Positions 36,651 through 45,207 of a stretch of 64,000 nucleotides of DNA are shown one piece after another. How positions within the stretch are numbered: the stretch's first letter is position 1; each line of letters opens with the position of its first letter. The translations under genes were made by a program, and so were the position numbers. Source of the DNA: Chloroflexota bacterium (GTDB lineage Bacteria > Chloroflexota > Anaerolineae > J036 > Brachytrichaceae); assembly GCA_030550095.1 (NCBI GenBank), contig JAUQQA010000002.1, positions 62,001 to 126,000 on the forward strand, written 5' to 3'. Under the pieces are notes generated by a model. That model saw only the letters and a list, made by a program, of their open reading frames with translations. It searched no databases and had not been told where the DNA came from.

Positions 36651-37064
36651 ATGAAGTTGACGCGCATCAGCGAAACAACGCGCTTCCAGGTCGATTTCGA
36701 CTGGTTCGCGCAGCAGGGGCAAGATGTGAGCGTGCTGCTGGCGCGTTATCTCCCTCCCGAGCAACAGGCCCAACTGGCTGCCGCCGCGATGGAGACGCTG
36801 GACTTCGTGGATGAGCGAACAGGCGAGGTGTACACTGTGCCGCGCGCTGTGCAGCTCGTGCGCGAGTATTGCGCCAACGATCCCACCTTCCTTCATGCCG
36901 GGCTGCCCATCACAGAAGCCGTGTTCCGGCTGTTCTTGCTCAACGCCAACCGCCCCATGAGCGCTGCTGAGATCGCTGCCTACATTGGGTGCAAGACCAG
37001 CGAGGTGATCGCGCGGTTTGGCGGGCGCGTTGTTTATAATGGGATCAAGCCCATTGCAGATTAA
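36651..37064 (+). CDS. Unknown small protein with C-terminal HTH-like region
   Basis: 137 residues. The start at 36651 is chosen because AAAGGAG (36637-36643) is 7 bases away; the ATG at 36645 is too close. The N-terminal half (RFQVDFDWFAQQGQDVSVLLARYLPPEQ) and middle (DFVDERTGEVYTVPRAVQLV) match no family I know. The end (NRPMSAAEIAAYIGCKTSEVIARFGG) looks like a winged helix. It is the partner of the 519-residue gene. Its stop codon TAA ends at 37064 and tRNA-Arg starts at 37065, so RNase P cleavage would trim the mRNA exactly after the stop. Confidence 0.65.
   Translation: MKLTRISETTRFQVDFDWFAQQGQDVSVLLARYLPPEQQAQLAAAAMETLDFVDERTGEVYTVPRAVQLVREYCANDPTFLHAGLPITEAVFRLFLLNANRPMSAAEIAAYIGCKTSEVIARFGGRVVYNGIKPIAD
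37035..37040 (+). promoter_or_regulatory. Internal -10 hexamer for tRNA-Arg
   Basis: TATAAT inside the last codons of the 137-residue gene, 24 bases before the tRNA 5' end. It would let the tRNA be made independently of the upstream operon. Confidence 0.5.
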
Positions 37065-37138
37065 GCCCCCGTAGCTCAACTGGATAGAGCGGAGCACTTC
37101 TAATGCTTGGGTTGTGAGTTCGAGTCTCGCCGGGGGCG
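37065..37138 (+). tRNA. tRNA-Arg(TCT)
   Basis: A 74-base cloverleaf: acceptor GCCCCCG/CGGGGGC, D-arm GCTC/GAGC, anticodon stem GAGCA/TGCTT with loop CTTCTAA (anticodon TCT, codon AGA), variable GGGTT, T-arm GTGAG-TTCGAGT-CTCGC, discriminator G. CCA is not encoded. A T-rich stretch (37139-37149) follows and may end transcription. It abuts the stop codon of the gene upstream with no gap. Confidence 0.96.
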
Positions 37139-37147
37139 TTTACTTTT

Positions 37148-38641
37148 TTAAGGCTGGGGCGTGGGGGTAAAGTGCGGCGTTGGGGTTGGCGTGGGCGAAC
37201 GCGCTGCCGCGCGGCGTGCCGCGCGCCAGTAGCACGGCTCAAAATCCGCGCCTGCAATGATGCGGTATCGCGGCCCCTCAGGGTTTGGCGCGCGCACAAT
37301 GTTCTCATCGCTCACACCCAACGCGCGCTGTAGCTGTGGCAACGCGCTCCCTTTCGCGCTCGTGGTGAAATCGTAGATCACCGTGCGCGAGTACACCTGC
37401 TCCGCTGGCTGCACGTGGACCACAGCGAAGCCAAGTTCGCGCAACCGCGCAGCCGCCACAACGCCAAAGTCGGCATAGCGCGTGCCATTCCATATCTCAA
37501 CCGTGGTCGGCATCACTTGTTGGTTTGCGGAGGCACCGAGCGCGCGTTCCACGAAGCGCGGCACAGCATCGCGGTCTGTGATCACAAGCACAGAGCCGAG
37601 CTGAGGCAAAGTTTTTGAGGTCATGCCGACCTCGTCGAGGTAAGCGCTGCGAATGGCAGCCTCATCAAACTTGCCCGCAAGTTGGGCTAGCGACAACATT
37701 TGCTCTATTGTGAGGTTTGTCTTGACGTTCGCGCCGAGCTGCGTGATGAGCGTCGGGAGGCGAGTGAGCAACGTGACGGGATCAGCAGCCGCTTTGCGAT
37801 AGAGCGCGCGGAGCAACTGCTGGGTGCGTCGTGTGCGGTCAAGGTCGCCACCAGGCACACCTGTGCGCGCACGCACGTAGGCCAGCGCCTGCAACCCGTT
37901 GAGGCGATACACTCCAGGACGCGGCAGGTTGATCGTCAAGGTCGGCACCGCTTGCCCCACTGCCCAAACCTCGCCCGTGAACGTGTTGGTGTACGGCGCA
38001 GTCACAGTGAAAGGCTGTGTCTCATCTGCGGGCACGTAGTAAGGATCAGCAGGGAAGACATGGTAGAGCGGACACGTCGCAACAACTTCCACACCGCCGA
38101 GCGCGTTCACCGCACGCACGAACCCGAAGAAGTTCACCACGACGTAGTAATCCACATCCACGCCGAAGTTGTAGCGCAGGGTTTGGCGGAAAGTGTCCCA
38201 GCCGCGCGCGAACGCAGTGTTCACCTTTGCCATCCCGCGCTCGGGGATGTACACCAGCGTGTCGCGCGGAATGGAGACCAGCGAAACAGCGGGCAGCTCA
38301 GGATAGAGCGCAGCAATGAGGATCACATCGGTGTTTGCTCCGCCGACACGCGGACGTGTGTCCACGCCTAGTAGAGCGATTTTCATCGCGCCGCGCGGTA
38401 AGCGCGCTGCTCGCACTGGCGGCGGCAGTGCTTCGCTGTCAGCAGGGGTGGACGTCTCAGAAGGTGCAGGTGTGCTCGTGCCAAGCACAGCAGTCGCAGC
38501 AGGCTCGCCATTGAGCATTGGCAAGCGCTGGACAGAACCAAAAGCACTCTCGCGTGTTTGCGCTTGGGCACGCGGGACGAGATGCCCTGTAAGTGTGAGC
38601 GCGAGGTAAAGCGCGCTTAGGAGTAGGCGGATTCGGCACAT
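37148..38641 (-). CDS. LytR-CpsA-Psr (LCP) family protein with LytR_C domain
   Basis: 497 residues. A signal peptide or anchor comes first (LLLSALYLALTLTGHLVP), then a Ser/Thr/Pro linker. The LCP domain opens IALLGVDTRPRVGGANTDVILIA and has LVSIPRDTLVYIPE, KVNTAFARGW, NALGGVEV and QALAYVRARTGVPGGDLDRTRRTQQ. A LytR_C domain follows (VEIWNGTRYADFGVVAAARLRELGF). LCP enzymes move glycopolymers from lipid carriers to the wall. The C-terminus is an unusual SPTPTPTPHFTPTPQP tail. Minus-strand TAGAAT (38700-38695) and GGAGG (38666-38662) lie upstream, the latter rather far (20 bases) from the ATG. Confidence 0.92.
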   Translation of the reverse strand: MCRIRLLLSALYLALTLTGHLVPRAQAQTRESAFGSVQRLPMLNGEPAATAVLGTSTPAPSETSTPADSEALPPPVRAARLPRGAMKIALLGVDTRPRVGGANTDVILIAALYPELPAVSLVSIPRDTLVYIPERGMAKVNTAFARGWDTFRQTLRYNFGVDVDYYVVVNFFGFVRAVNALGGVEVVATCPLYHVFPADPYYVPADETQPFTVTAPYTNTFTGEVWAVGQAVPTLTINLPRPGVYRLNGLQALAYVRARTGVPGGDLDRTRRTQQLLRALYRKAAADPVTLLTRLPTLITQLGANVKTNLTIEQMLSLAQLAGKFDEAAIRSAYLDEVGMTSKTLPQLGSVLVITDRDAVPRFVERALGASANQQVMPTTVEIWNGTRYADFGVVAAARLRELGFAVVHVQPAEQVYSRTVIYDFTTSAKGSALPQLQRALGVSDENIVRAPNPEGPRYRIIAGADFEPCYWRAARRAAARSPTPTPTPHFTPTPQP

Positions 38642-38824
38642 GGTGGTGATGTGTGTGTATTCCTCCCTAGAGGTTGCTACCCCGACCTCAGCGCATTCTA
38701 CTCACTCCAGCTCAAGCAGTAGGTCCGAGTGTCCTGCGCTGGAGAGGTTGGACACAACGCTCATCAGCGCTCCGCGCTCGGACAAAGCGAGTCTCCAGAA
38801 CAGCTTCCCTGCTGACGGGCGCAC

Positions 38825-38830
38825 TAGAAT
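38825..38830 (+). promoter_or_regulatory. -10 hexamer for the inositol monophosphatase gene
   Basis: TAGAAT ends 10 bases before ATG 38841. The 199-base region between this gene and the divergent LCP gene contains both promoters and a GTGTCC/GGACAC inverted repeat, and no other ORF I can support. Confidence 0.5.
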
Positions 38831-38840
38831 CCCATCCGCT

Positions 38841-39680
38841 ATGACCCTTTCAACTGCTGCACTGCTTCAGATTCTTGAGCAAGCCATCACCATCGCGCGC
38901 GGTGCTGGTGAACTGCTGCGCGAAGGCTATGCCGCCGTGACCCAAGCACGAGAGCAGCTCGAGGTGGACTATAAGCTGGCGGATGTGGATCCCGTCACCA
39001 GTTACGACCGCCAGAGCGAAGACTACATCGTGAACGCGCTGCGCGCAGCTTTCCCCGAGCATGCCATTGTTGGTGAGGAAGGGGGTGCGTATGCCATGAT
39101 GAACGGTCACCGCACCCCGTTCACATGGCAAGTGGACCCGCTGGACGGCACGGTGAACTTCGCACATGGCTTCCCAGTTTTCGCGGTGTCGTTGGGGTTG
39201 CTCTACGAGGATCGCCCGATCGTCGGCGTGGTGTACAACCCCGTGCTAGAGGAGCTATATGCCGCTGCTGAGGGGCTGGGCGCTACCTTGAACGGCAAGC
39301 CCATTCGTGCTTCCACGACGCCCACACTGGCACGCGCGCTCCTCAACACGGGATTTCCCTACGACGTACGCACGAGCGACGAGAACAACTTCGCACTTTT
39401 CACGCGCTTCCACAAGGAAGCCCAAGCGGTGCGCCGCGTCGGCTCGGCAGCGTTGGACCTATGCTGGGTTGCCTGCGGACGCATGGACGGCTACTGGGAG
39501 CTGAAGATCAAGCCGCACGACATCGCGGCAGGGGTTGTGATTGTGCGCGAGGCAGGCGGGCGTGTCACTGACTTCCAAGGCGGTGACCAAATGTTTGCGC
39601 GCGGCGAGGTGGTGGCAAGCAATGGGTGGATCCACGAGGCCATGCTTCAGGTGATCGCCTCGGAGCGCGTGCGTGCTTAG
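38841..39680 (+). CDS. Inositol-1-monophosphatase family protein
   Basis: 279 residues from ATG 38841, chosen because the domain and the -10 box fit that start. Metal-binding motifs: EEGG in AIVGEEGGAY, WQVDPLDGTVNFAHGFPVFAVS, and VGSAALDLCWVACGRMDGYWE. The family hydrolyses inositol phosphate or related sugar phosphates (SuhB, histidinol-phosphatase-like or fructose-bisphosphatase-like members exist). trpF begins at the very next base after the stop; the exact substrate cannot be inferred. Confidence 0.9.
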   Translation: MTLSTAALLQILEQAITIARGAGELLREGYAAVTQAREQLEVDYKLADVDPVTSYDRQSEDYIVNALRAAFPEHAIVGEEGGAYAMMNGHRTPFTWQVDPLDGTVNFAHGFPVFAVSLGLLYEDRPIVGVVYNPVLEELYAAAEGLGATLNGKPIRASTTPTLARALLNTGFPYDVRTSDENNFALFTRFHKEAQAVRRVGSAALDLCWVACGRMDGYWELKIKPHDIAAGVVIVREAGGRVTDFQGGDQMFARGEVVASNGWIHEAMLQVIASERVRA

Positions 39681-40304
39681 ATGCAGGTCAAAATCTGCGG
39701 CATTACCAACCTCGAGGATGCGCTGCTCGCGGCAGAGGCGGGCGCGGATTTTCTCGGCTTCATCTTCTACCCGCCAAGCCCACGCGCTGTAACGCCAGCG
39801 GTGGCGGCTGAGATCGTTGCAGCAGTGCGGCAAGCAGCGCCGCAGGTGCGCTGCGTGGGCGTGTTTGTGCAGCCCTCAGTGACGATGGTACAGCGTCTCC
39901 TTGACGAAGTGGGTCTTGACGCAGCGCAGCTGCACGGGGCAGATGCAAACATCGTGCGCGCGTTGGGCGGGCGCGCCTACTTGGCAGTGAAGACCTGGGA
40001 CGAGACAGCGCAAGCCGCAGCCACGCTGCCCAACGCCGATCTGCCTCAAGTGCTGCTGGATGCAGCACACCCTTCGCTTTGGGGCGGCACTGGGCTGCGC
40101 GCAGATGAGCATCTGGCGCGCGCGCTCGCGCGCACATGGCGGCTGCTTCTGGCGGGCGGGCTAACGCCCGAGAACGTCGCGGCGGTCGTGCAGCGTGTGC
40201 GCCCCTGGGGGGTTGATGTAGCAAGCGGCGTCGAATCTGCCCCTGGGCGCAAAGACGCGGCGCGTGTGCGCGCCTTTGTGCGGGCAGCAAAACAATGGGC
40301 ATGA
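39681..40304 (+). CDS. trpF: Phosphoribosylanthranilate isomerase
   Basis: 207 residues. Family marks: MQVKICGITNLEDALLAAEAGADFLGFIFYPPSPRAV at the start, VGVFVQPS, VGLDAAQLHG, LLDAAHPSLWGGTG and LLAGGLTPENVAAVVQRVRPWGVDVASGVE. It catalyses the Amadori step of tryptophan synthesis. No other trp genes are nearby, so the pathway is scattered. It starts directly after the monophosphatase stop (0-base gap) and overlaps the next gene by 4 bases. Confidence 0.96.
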   Translation: MQVKICGITNLEDALLAAEAGADFLGFIFYPPSPRAVTPAVAAEIVAAVRQAAPQVRCVGVFVQPSVTMVQRLLDEVGLDAAQLHGADANIVRALGGRAYLAVKTWDETAQAAATLPNADLPQVLLDAAHPSLWGGTGLRADEHLARALARTWRLLLAGGLTPENVAAVVQRVRPWGVDVASGVESAPGRKDAARVRAFVRAAKQWA

Positions 40305-42421
40305 GCTCCTCCCCCGCAGGACGCCCAACATTGCAGCGCGTGGGATCGCTCTTCAGTGATTGGCGGCGTTTGCTGATCAGCTTTGCATGGTTCTGTGGCG
40401 TAGCCAGTGTTTCGTTCCTCGTCGTTTTCAGCAGCACCCCTGCTGAATCATTTAGGCCTTCGGCGGAGCATTGGCTGCTAGCGGCGCTGGGGGTGCTCGT
40501 GCTTGCATGTGCGAACTTCGCGCTTGCGCCCCTTCTCATTTGGCTGCGCGCGCCGATTAATCCGTTCATCACTGGCAGCCTGGCGGTGTTGCTCAATGCT
40601 GGGTTGCTCGCCCTCAGCGCCGATGTTTGGTTCGACGGGCGTGTGGATGGTGAGCCGCATCCGCCGCTGTGGGTGCTTGCTACGCTCGCCTTTGGCAATG
40701 CGCTCGCCAACGGCGCGATTGCGCTGGATGATGACTACACGTTTCTCCAGTTTGTGCTTGCCTCGCTGCGCCAGCCCACTCGCGCGCCCGTCACTCAAGA
40801 GCGCGGGCTTGTTCTCATCGAGATTGACGGGCTTTCTTACTCGCACTTGCGCTGGGCAGTCGCGCTTGGCTTCATGCCGACGGTGGCAGAGCTATTGAGC
40901 ACCACGCATGCGCTGGCGCGTTACGATACAGGGCTTCCTTCGCAAACCTCAGCCGCACAAGCGGGGCTGTTCTACGGCGTGAACCACGACATCCCCGCGT
41001 TTCGCTGGTATGACCGCCGCAGCCGCCAGATGGTGGTCTCGAATCATCCGGAACACGCAGCGAAGATCGACGCGCGCCATAGCACAGGACACGGCTTGTT
41101 GCGCGGCGGCGTCTCCATCAACAACTTGCTAGACGGCGACGCCACACGCACCTTGTTGACGCTCAGCACCCTTGCGCCCAACACCCCCCGCGCAGCTGAG
41201 CATGCCTACGACGACCTCGTGGCGTTTTGGTTCAATCCTTACACGTTTGGCCGCACTGCGGTGCTGAGTTTGCTCGACCTTGCGCGCGAGGTCGCCCAAG
41301 CGCTGCGCGAGCGACTCACGCGCCGCCAGCCGCGTCTGGACCGGCGTTTCCCGAGCCGCTTCACGCTGCTGCGCATGGTGACTAACGTTTTCTTGCGCGA
41401 TCTCGCGTTTTTTGCAGTGATGCGCGAGATGCAGCGCGGCCAACCTATCATCTACGCCACTTTCGTCGGCTATGACGAAGTCGCGCACCACGCAGGACCT
41501 AACTCGCCTGATGCTCTCGCCACCCTGCGCGGCTTAGATCGCCACCTGCGACATGTGTTGAGCGTAGCACGGTTCTTCGCGCCTATTCCCTACGACCTGC
41601 TGCTGCTCTCCGATCACGGTCAGTCGAGCGGCGCAACGTTTCGCCAGCGCTATGGCTACACGCTGCGCGAGCTGGTGGATGCCTTAACTCGCGCCGAGGT
41701 GTATGTGGAGGAGCAACAGCCACGCGCAGCGGGGCAATCGTTCGTCAACGCGCTGCTCTCGGAGATGGACGCTGCTAGCGATCAACTGCGTGGCGTTTCC
41801 CAACGCCGCTGGCGACGTGCCACCATGCAGGTCGCCGTGCGCACGTTGCGCTCGCGCTTGAACGGCGCAGCAGAGCCAACCGCGCGCCGCTCCGACATTG
41901 TGGTTTGTGCTTCGGGTAATCTCGCACACATCTACTTTGACTTTGGCGACGGCCAACGCGCGACCCTCGAGCAGATCGACGCAGCGCATCCTGGGCTCAT
42001 TGAGTCCCTCGTGGCGCATCCGGGGATCGGTTTTGTGGTGGGCACAACGCGCGCCAATCACGTGTGGGTGCTTGGCAAGGAAGGACAGCGCGATTTAACC
42101 AGCGGCGCTGTCAAGGGCGAGGACCCGCTGCTGCCATTCGGCGATGTGGGCCTTCGCGCGCAGCAACTGTTGCAGCTAGCGCAGCTCCCCAGCGCAGGCG
42201 ATCTCATTGTGAACAGCACGCTTTACCCAGATGGGAGCGTGGCTTCGTTCGAGGAGCTGGTGGGCACACATGGCGGGCTTGGGGGAGAGCAAACAGAAGC
42301 GTTTGTGCTCTACCCACGCACGTTTCGCTTCCCAACGCGCCTGGTGAGCAGCGCACAAACGCTTCACCAGGTTCTGGCGCGTTGGCGCGAGATGGCGAAT
42401 GGAACGGCTGCAACGCGTTAG
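40301..42421 (+). CDS. Membrane-anchored alkaline-phosphatase-like phosphodiesterase
   Basis: 706 residues from ATG 40301 (ATGA overlap with trpF; an ATG at 40295 is possible). The N-terminal 150 residues hold about four membrane spans resembling phage-holin superfamily IV (SFAWFCGVASVSFLVVFSS, WLLAALGVLVLACANFALAPLL). The rest is an alkaline-phosphatase superfamily domain: LVLIEIDGLSYSHL, nucleophile Thr in GLPSQTSAAQAGL, ATFVGYDEVAHHAGP and LLLLSDHGQSSG. It probably cleaves phosphodiester or nucleotide substrates outside the cell. Such holin-AP fusions are common in Chloroflexota and Actinobacteria. The stop is shared with the convergent GT2 gene. Confidence 0.85.
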   Translation: MSSSPAGRPTLQRVGSLFSDWRRLLISFAWFCGVASVSFLVVFSSTPAESFRPSAEHWLLAALGVLVLACANFALAPLLIWLRAPINPFITGSLAVLLNAGLLALSADVWFDGRVDGEPHPPLWVLATLAFGNALANGAIALDDDYTFLQFVLASLRQPTRAPVTQERGLVLIEIDGLSYSHLRWAVALGFMPTVAELLSTTHALARYDTGLPSQTSAAQAGLFYGVNHDIPAFRWYDRRSRQMVVSNHPEHAAKIDARHSTGHGLLRGGVSINNLLDGDATRTLLTLSTLAPNTPRAAEHAYDDLVAFWFNPYTFGRTAVLSLLDLAREVAQALRERLTRRQPRLDRRFPSRFTLLRMVTNVFLRDLAFFAVMREMQRGQPIIYATFVGYDEVAHHAGPNSPDALATLRGLDRHLRHVLSVARFFAPIPYDLLLLSDHGQSSGATFRQRYGYTLRELVDALTRAEVYVEEQQPRAAGQSFVNALLSEMDAASDQLRGVSQRRWRRATMQVAVRTLRSRLNGAAEPTARRSDIVVCASGNLAHIYFDFGDGQRATLEQIDAAHPGLIESLVAHPGIGFVVGTTRANHVWVLGKEGQRDLTSGAVKGEDPLLPFGDVGLRAQQLLQLAQLPSAGDLIVNSTLYPDGSVASFEELVGTHGGLGGEQTEAFVLYPRTFRFPTRLVSSAQTLHQVLARWREMANGTAATR

Positions 42422-43095
42422 CCGCGCCAGTTGCGATATTTGAACAGAGCTTTGAGCGTGGGGAGACCGTCCAGCGGCGAGAGCTTCTTCTCCTCGTAGC
42501 GTGCCTGGTAATGAATGGGCACCTCGACGATGCGGTAACCGCGCCGGATGATCTTTGCGGTGATCTCCGCTTCAACATCGAAGCGCCGACATTCCAACTT
42601 CAATCCTTCCACAACCTCCCGCGCCATCGTCTTGTAGCATGTCTCCATGTCCCGCAGCTTCACACCGTAGAGCACATTGGTCACGAACGTGACAAAGCGA
42701 TTGCCGAGCGCCATGTACCAGCGTTGAGAGCTGAGGTCGCGCACGCCATACACCACCTTAGCCTCGCCGCGCACGATGGGCGCGATGAGACGCGCGTAGT
42801 CGTTGGGGTCATACTCCAGGTCGGCATCCTGGATGATCACAATGTCGCCAGTGATGTGCTGCAGCGCGGTTTGGATCGCTGCGCCTTTTCCACCGTTGAC
42901 CTCATGGGTGATCACGCGCAAGTTAGGGATGTGCGTCTGCTGGCGCAGGATTTCGGGGGTGGCGTCTTTTGAGCAGTCGTCCACCAGCACGATTTCTTTC
43001 TCAATGGGCGAAAGGTCCACACGCGCCACGCGATCGAGGATCTCAGCAATCGTCGCGGCTTCGTTGAAGACCGGCATGATGATGGAGAGTTTCAC
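42418..43095 (-). CDS. Glycosyltransferase family 2 (dolichyl-phosphate mannosyltransferase-like)
   Basis: 225 residues from GTG 43095. This start is chosen because the GT2 fold begins with KLSIIMPVFNEAATIAEIL and a TAAAAT -10 lies at 43126-43121; an upstream GTG at 43143 would put that box inside the gene. Motifs: IVLVDDCSKDATPEIL, VNGGKGAAIQTAL and VIIQDADLEYDPNDY, the donor and metal (DAD) sites. It has no C-terminal membrane domain. It likely makes a polyprenyl-phosphate sugar for envelope glycosylation. Confidence 0.88.
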   Translation of the reverse strand: MKLSIIMPVFNEAATIAEILDRVARVDLSPIEKEIVLVDDCSKDATPEILRQQTHIPNLRVITHEVNGGKGAAIQTALQHITGDIVIIQDADLEYDPNDYARLIAPIVRGEAKVVYGVRDLSSQRWYMALGNRFVTFVTNVLYGVKLRDMETCYKTMAREVVEGLKLECRRFDVEAEITAKIIRRGYRIVEVPIHYQARYEEKKLSPLDGLPTLKALFKYRNWRG

Positions 43096-43185
43096 GGCCG
43101 TTTGCGCAGCAAGTGGACTGATTTTAAAGCGTACTGGGCGCACCCCAGCAAGCGGCTGCGCTACACTTCAAACCCAACAATAGCC

Positions 43186-44694
43186 ATGCACCCGGAAACC
43201 CTAGCCGCCCGCTTTCACGAAGTCTTTGGCGCTCATGCAACCTTTTTGGCGCGTGCTCCAGGGCGCGTCAACCTCATTGGTGAGCACACCGACTACAACG
43301 AAGGCTTCGTGTTGCCTATGGCGATCGAGCGCGAGGTGCGCCTCGTAGGGCGCCCCCGCGAGGACGATTGGGTGCGCCTCTACTCGCTAAACTTCGAGGA
43401 GCACGCTGCCTTCCAGCTTTCTGGGCTTCACGCTTCGGATGTGCCGAGTTGGGCGGATTACTGCAAGGGCGTCGCCTGGGCAATGCAAGAAGCAGGCCAC
43501 ACGCTGCGCGGCTTTGAGGCTGTTATCCACGGCGACATACCCATCGGCAGCGGGCTTTCTTCCTCTGCTGCTCTTGAGCTGGCAATGGTGATGGCGTTTC
43601 AGGCAAGCACGCCTGCCCTCCAACTCGCCCCTTCGAGCGCAGCCTCCCTCGCTCATCGCGCCGAAAGCGGGTTCGTGGGCGTGCGCTGCGGCATCATGGA
43701 CCAGATGATCGCAGCGCTTGGGGTCAAGGGGCACGCCTTGTTCATTGATTGCCGCACGCTCGCACACGAAACTGTGCCCTTGCCTGAAGGCGTCGCTGTG
43801 GTGATCATAGACACGGGCGCACCACGCTCACTCGCAAGCAGCGCCTACAACGAACGCCGCGCTGAGTGTGAGTCCGCGGCTGCTCTCTTGGGCGTGCCCG
43901 CGCTGCGCGACCTGACCACCGAGGAGTTTGAAGCGCAGCGTGCTGTGCTGCCGCCCTTGCTCACACAGCGCGCGGAGCACGTGGTGCGCGAAAACGCCCG
44001 CGTTCTCGAAGCCGTTGAAGCCATGCGCGCTGGGGATGTGCAACGTTTGGGCGCGCTGATGACCGCTTCGCACGAGAGCCTGCGCGACCTCTTTGAGGTG
44101 AGCAGCCCCGCGCTTGATGCGGCGGTGGCGATTGCGCTGAGCACGCCAGGCGTGTACGGCGCGCGCATGACGGGTGCCGGCTTCGGCGGGTGCGCCATCG
44201 CATTGGTGGACGAAGCGCAAGTGAGCATGTTGGCGACGCGGATCCAGTTCGAGTATCCGCGCCGCACAGGGCTGACACCAAAAGTGTTCGTGAGCAACGC
44301 CAACGAGGGCGCAAGTTGGGAAAAGCTTACCCCACCCAACACGGCGCCAACCCACCGCGCGATCGCAGCGCATCACCCGTCTGTCGAGCCACCTCTGTGC
44401 GCGGAGCGCGGCGAGGCCATCCTGCGCGAGATCCCAGACGCAGAGTCACCGCGCTGGTGGTGGTGCCGCGACAAGCACGGGCGGCGCGGGCGTGTGCATG
44501 AGCACTTCTTCGAGGAAGAGGATTACCGCTTCGTCCTGCGCGACGACTTTTGTGCCCAGGAGTTGCCCCTCGTGGAAGGGGAGCGCGTTAGACTCCTCGA
44601 GGCCTACGATGGTTGGGCTTTGGTCGAAAACGCTCACGGCGAACGCGGCTGGGTGCCAGCGCGTGTTCTTGTCTCCCTAACAAGCGAGGGATAG
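43186..44694 (+). CDS. galK: Galactokinase fused to two SH3-like domains
   Basis: 502 residues from ATG 43186; a TACACT box (43162-43167) lies upstream. Residues 1 to about 375 are a complete galactokinase: ARAPGRVNLIGEHTDYNEGFVLP, GSGLSSSAALELA, GVRCGIMDQMIAALG and MTGAGFGGCAIAL. After a linker come about 100 residues that read as two SH3-like modules: GEAILREIPDAESPRWWWC with DKHGRRGRVHEHF, then ELPLVEGERVRLLEAYDGWA with NAHGERGWVPARVLV. Galactokinases normally end near residue 390. The frame is continuous, so this is a real fusion unless there is a sequence error. The added part may bind a partner protein. Confidence 0.85.
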   Translation: MHPETLAARFHEVFGAHATFLARAPGRVNLIGEHTDYNEGFVLPMAIEREVRLVGRPREDDWVRLYSLNFEEHAAFQLSGLHASDVPSWADYCKGVAWAMQEAGHTLRGFEAVIHGDIPIGSGLSSSAALELAMVMAFQASTPALQLAPSSAASLAHRAESGFVGVRCGIMDQMIAALGVKGHALFIDCRTLAHETVPLPEGVAVVIIDTGAPRSLASSAYNERRAECESAAALLGVPALRDLTTEEFEAQRAVLPPLLTQRAEHVVRENARVLEAVEAMRAGDVQRLGALMTASHESLRDLFEVSSPALDAAVAIALSTPGVYGARMTGAGFGGCAIALVDEAQVSMLATRIQFEYPRRTGLTPKVFVSNANEGASWEKLTPPNTAPTHRAIAAHHPSVEPPLCAERGEAILREIPDAESPRWWWCRDKHGRRGRVHEHFFEEEDYRFVLRDDFCAQELPLVEGERVRLLEAYDGWALVENAHGERGWVPARVLVSLTSEG

Positions 44695-44726
44695 ACGCAG
44701 AACCACACCAACGCATAGAAAGCCGA

Positions 44727-44756
44727 AAGCCCCAGCGCTTCTTCACGCCAGGGCTT
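44727..44756. terminator. Weak hairpin after galK
   Basis: AAGCCC (44727-44732) pairs with GGGCTT (44751-44756), with three further GC pairs inside after a two-base mismatch. There is no clear T-tract. It lies between galK and the convergent small gene; function uncertain. Confidence 0.3.
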
Positions 44757-44818
44757 CCGACCACCCGAGAATCCAACCCGGAGGGACCCAGGAGGAGGAA
44801 GTTAGCGAACCTAGAACA

Positions 44819-45034
44819 TCAATCTGCAACCCATCCGCGCTGCGCGACGTCGTAGTAGCGGAACGCCGCCCACGCTGCCGCCAAGCGCGCTGGCAGAGTC
44901 TTAAGCGCGTTGATCACGCGCTCTGTGGGGCTCGGGAGATACTCCACGTTTGGCCCCTTTGGCAGCGGCTTGCTCGCTGCGAGCAACTCCTCGTAGCGCA
45001 TCTGCGCTGCCAGCATTCGGTCGAAAGTCAGCAT
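44819..45034 (-). CDS. Small unknown protein (71 residues)
   Basis: 71 residues from ATG 45034, preceded by AGGAGG about 8 bases upstream, the best ribosome-binding site in this part of the window. The sequence begins MLTFDRMLAAQMRYEELLAA and ends FRYYDVAQRGWVAD; the middle (SPTERVINALKTLPARLAAA) is an amphipathic helix. There is no signal peptide and no family I recognise. It is divergent from the XRE-STAND regulator across a 173-base region full of repeats, and is thus a likely target of that regulator. Confidence 0.6.
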   Translation of the reverse strand: MLTFDRMLAAQMRYEELLAASKPLPKGPNVEYLPSPTERVINALKTLPARLAAAWAAFRYYDVAQRGWVAD

Positions 45035-45081
45035 CTTCGTGCCTCCTTGTGTTGGGCTTGTCCTCGCCTCAACACGCCTGA

Positions 45082-45138
45082 AAGTGTATAGCAAACACTT
45101 GTGGAAAAGTTGACTTTTCTTGCCAATTAACTTGCCAA
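45082..45138. promoter_or_regulatory. Operator-like repeat cluster
   Basis: Three repeat structures stand in 57 bases: inverted repeat AAGTGT-N7-ACACTT (45082-45100, containing a minus-strand TATACA), inverted repeat AAAAGT-TG-ACTTTT (45105-45118), and direct repeat CTTGCCAA (45119-45126 and 45131-45138, 12 bases apart). The segment is AT-rich against its surroundings. Confidence 0.5.
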
Positions 45139-45207
45139 ATTGTGACGAAAGGCGCAAACTCTGCCCAGGAGGGGATGGGTAGAATTCCCATAAAGCGAGC
45201 TTTTCTC

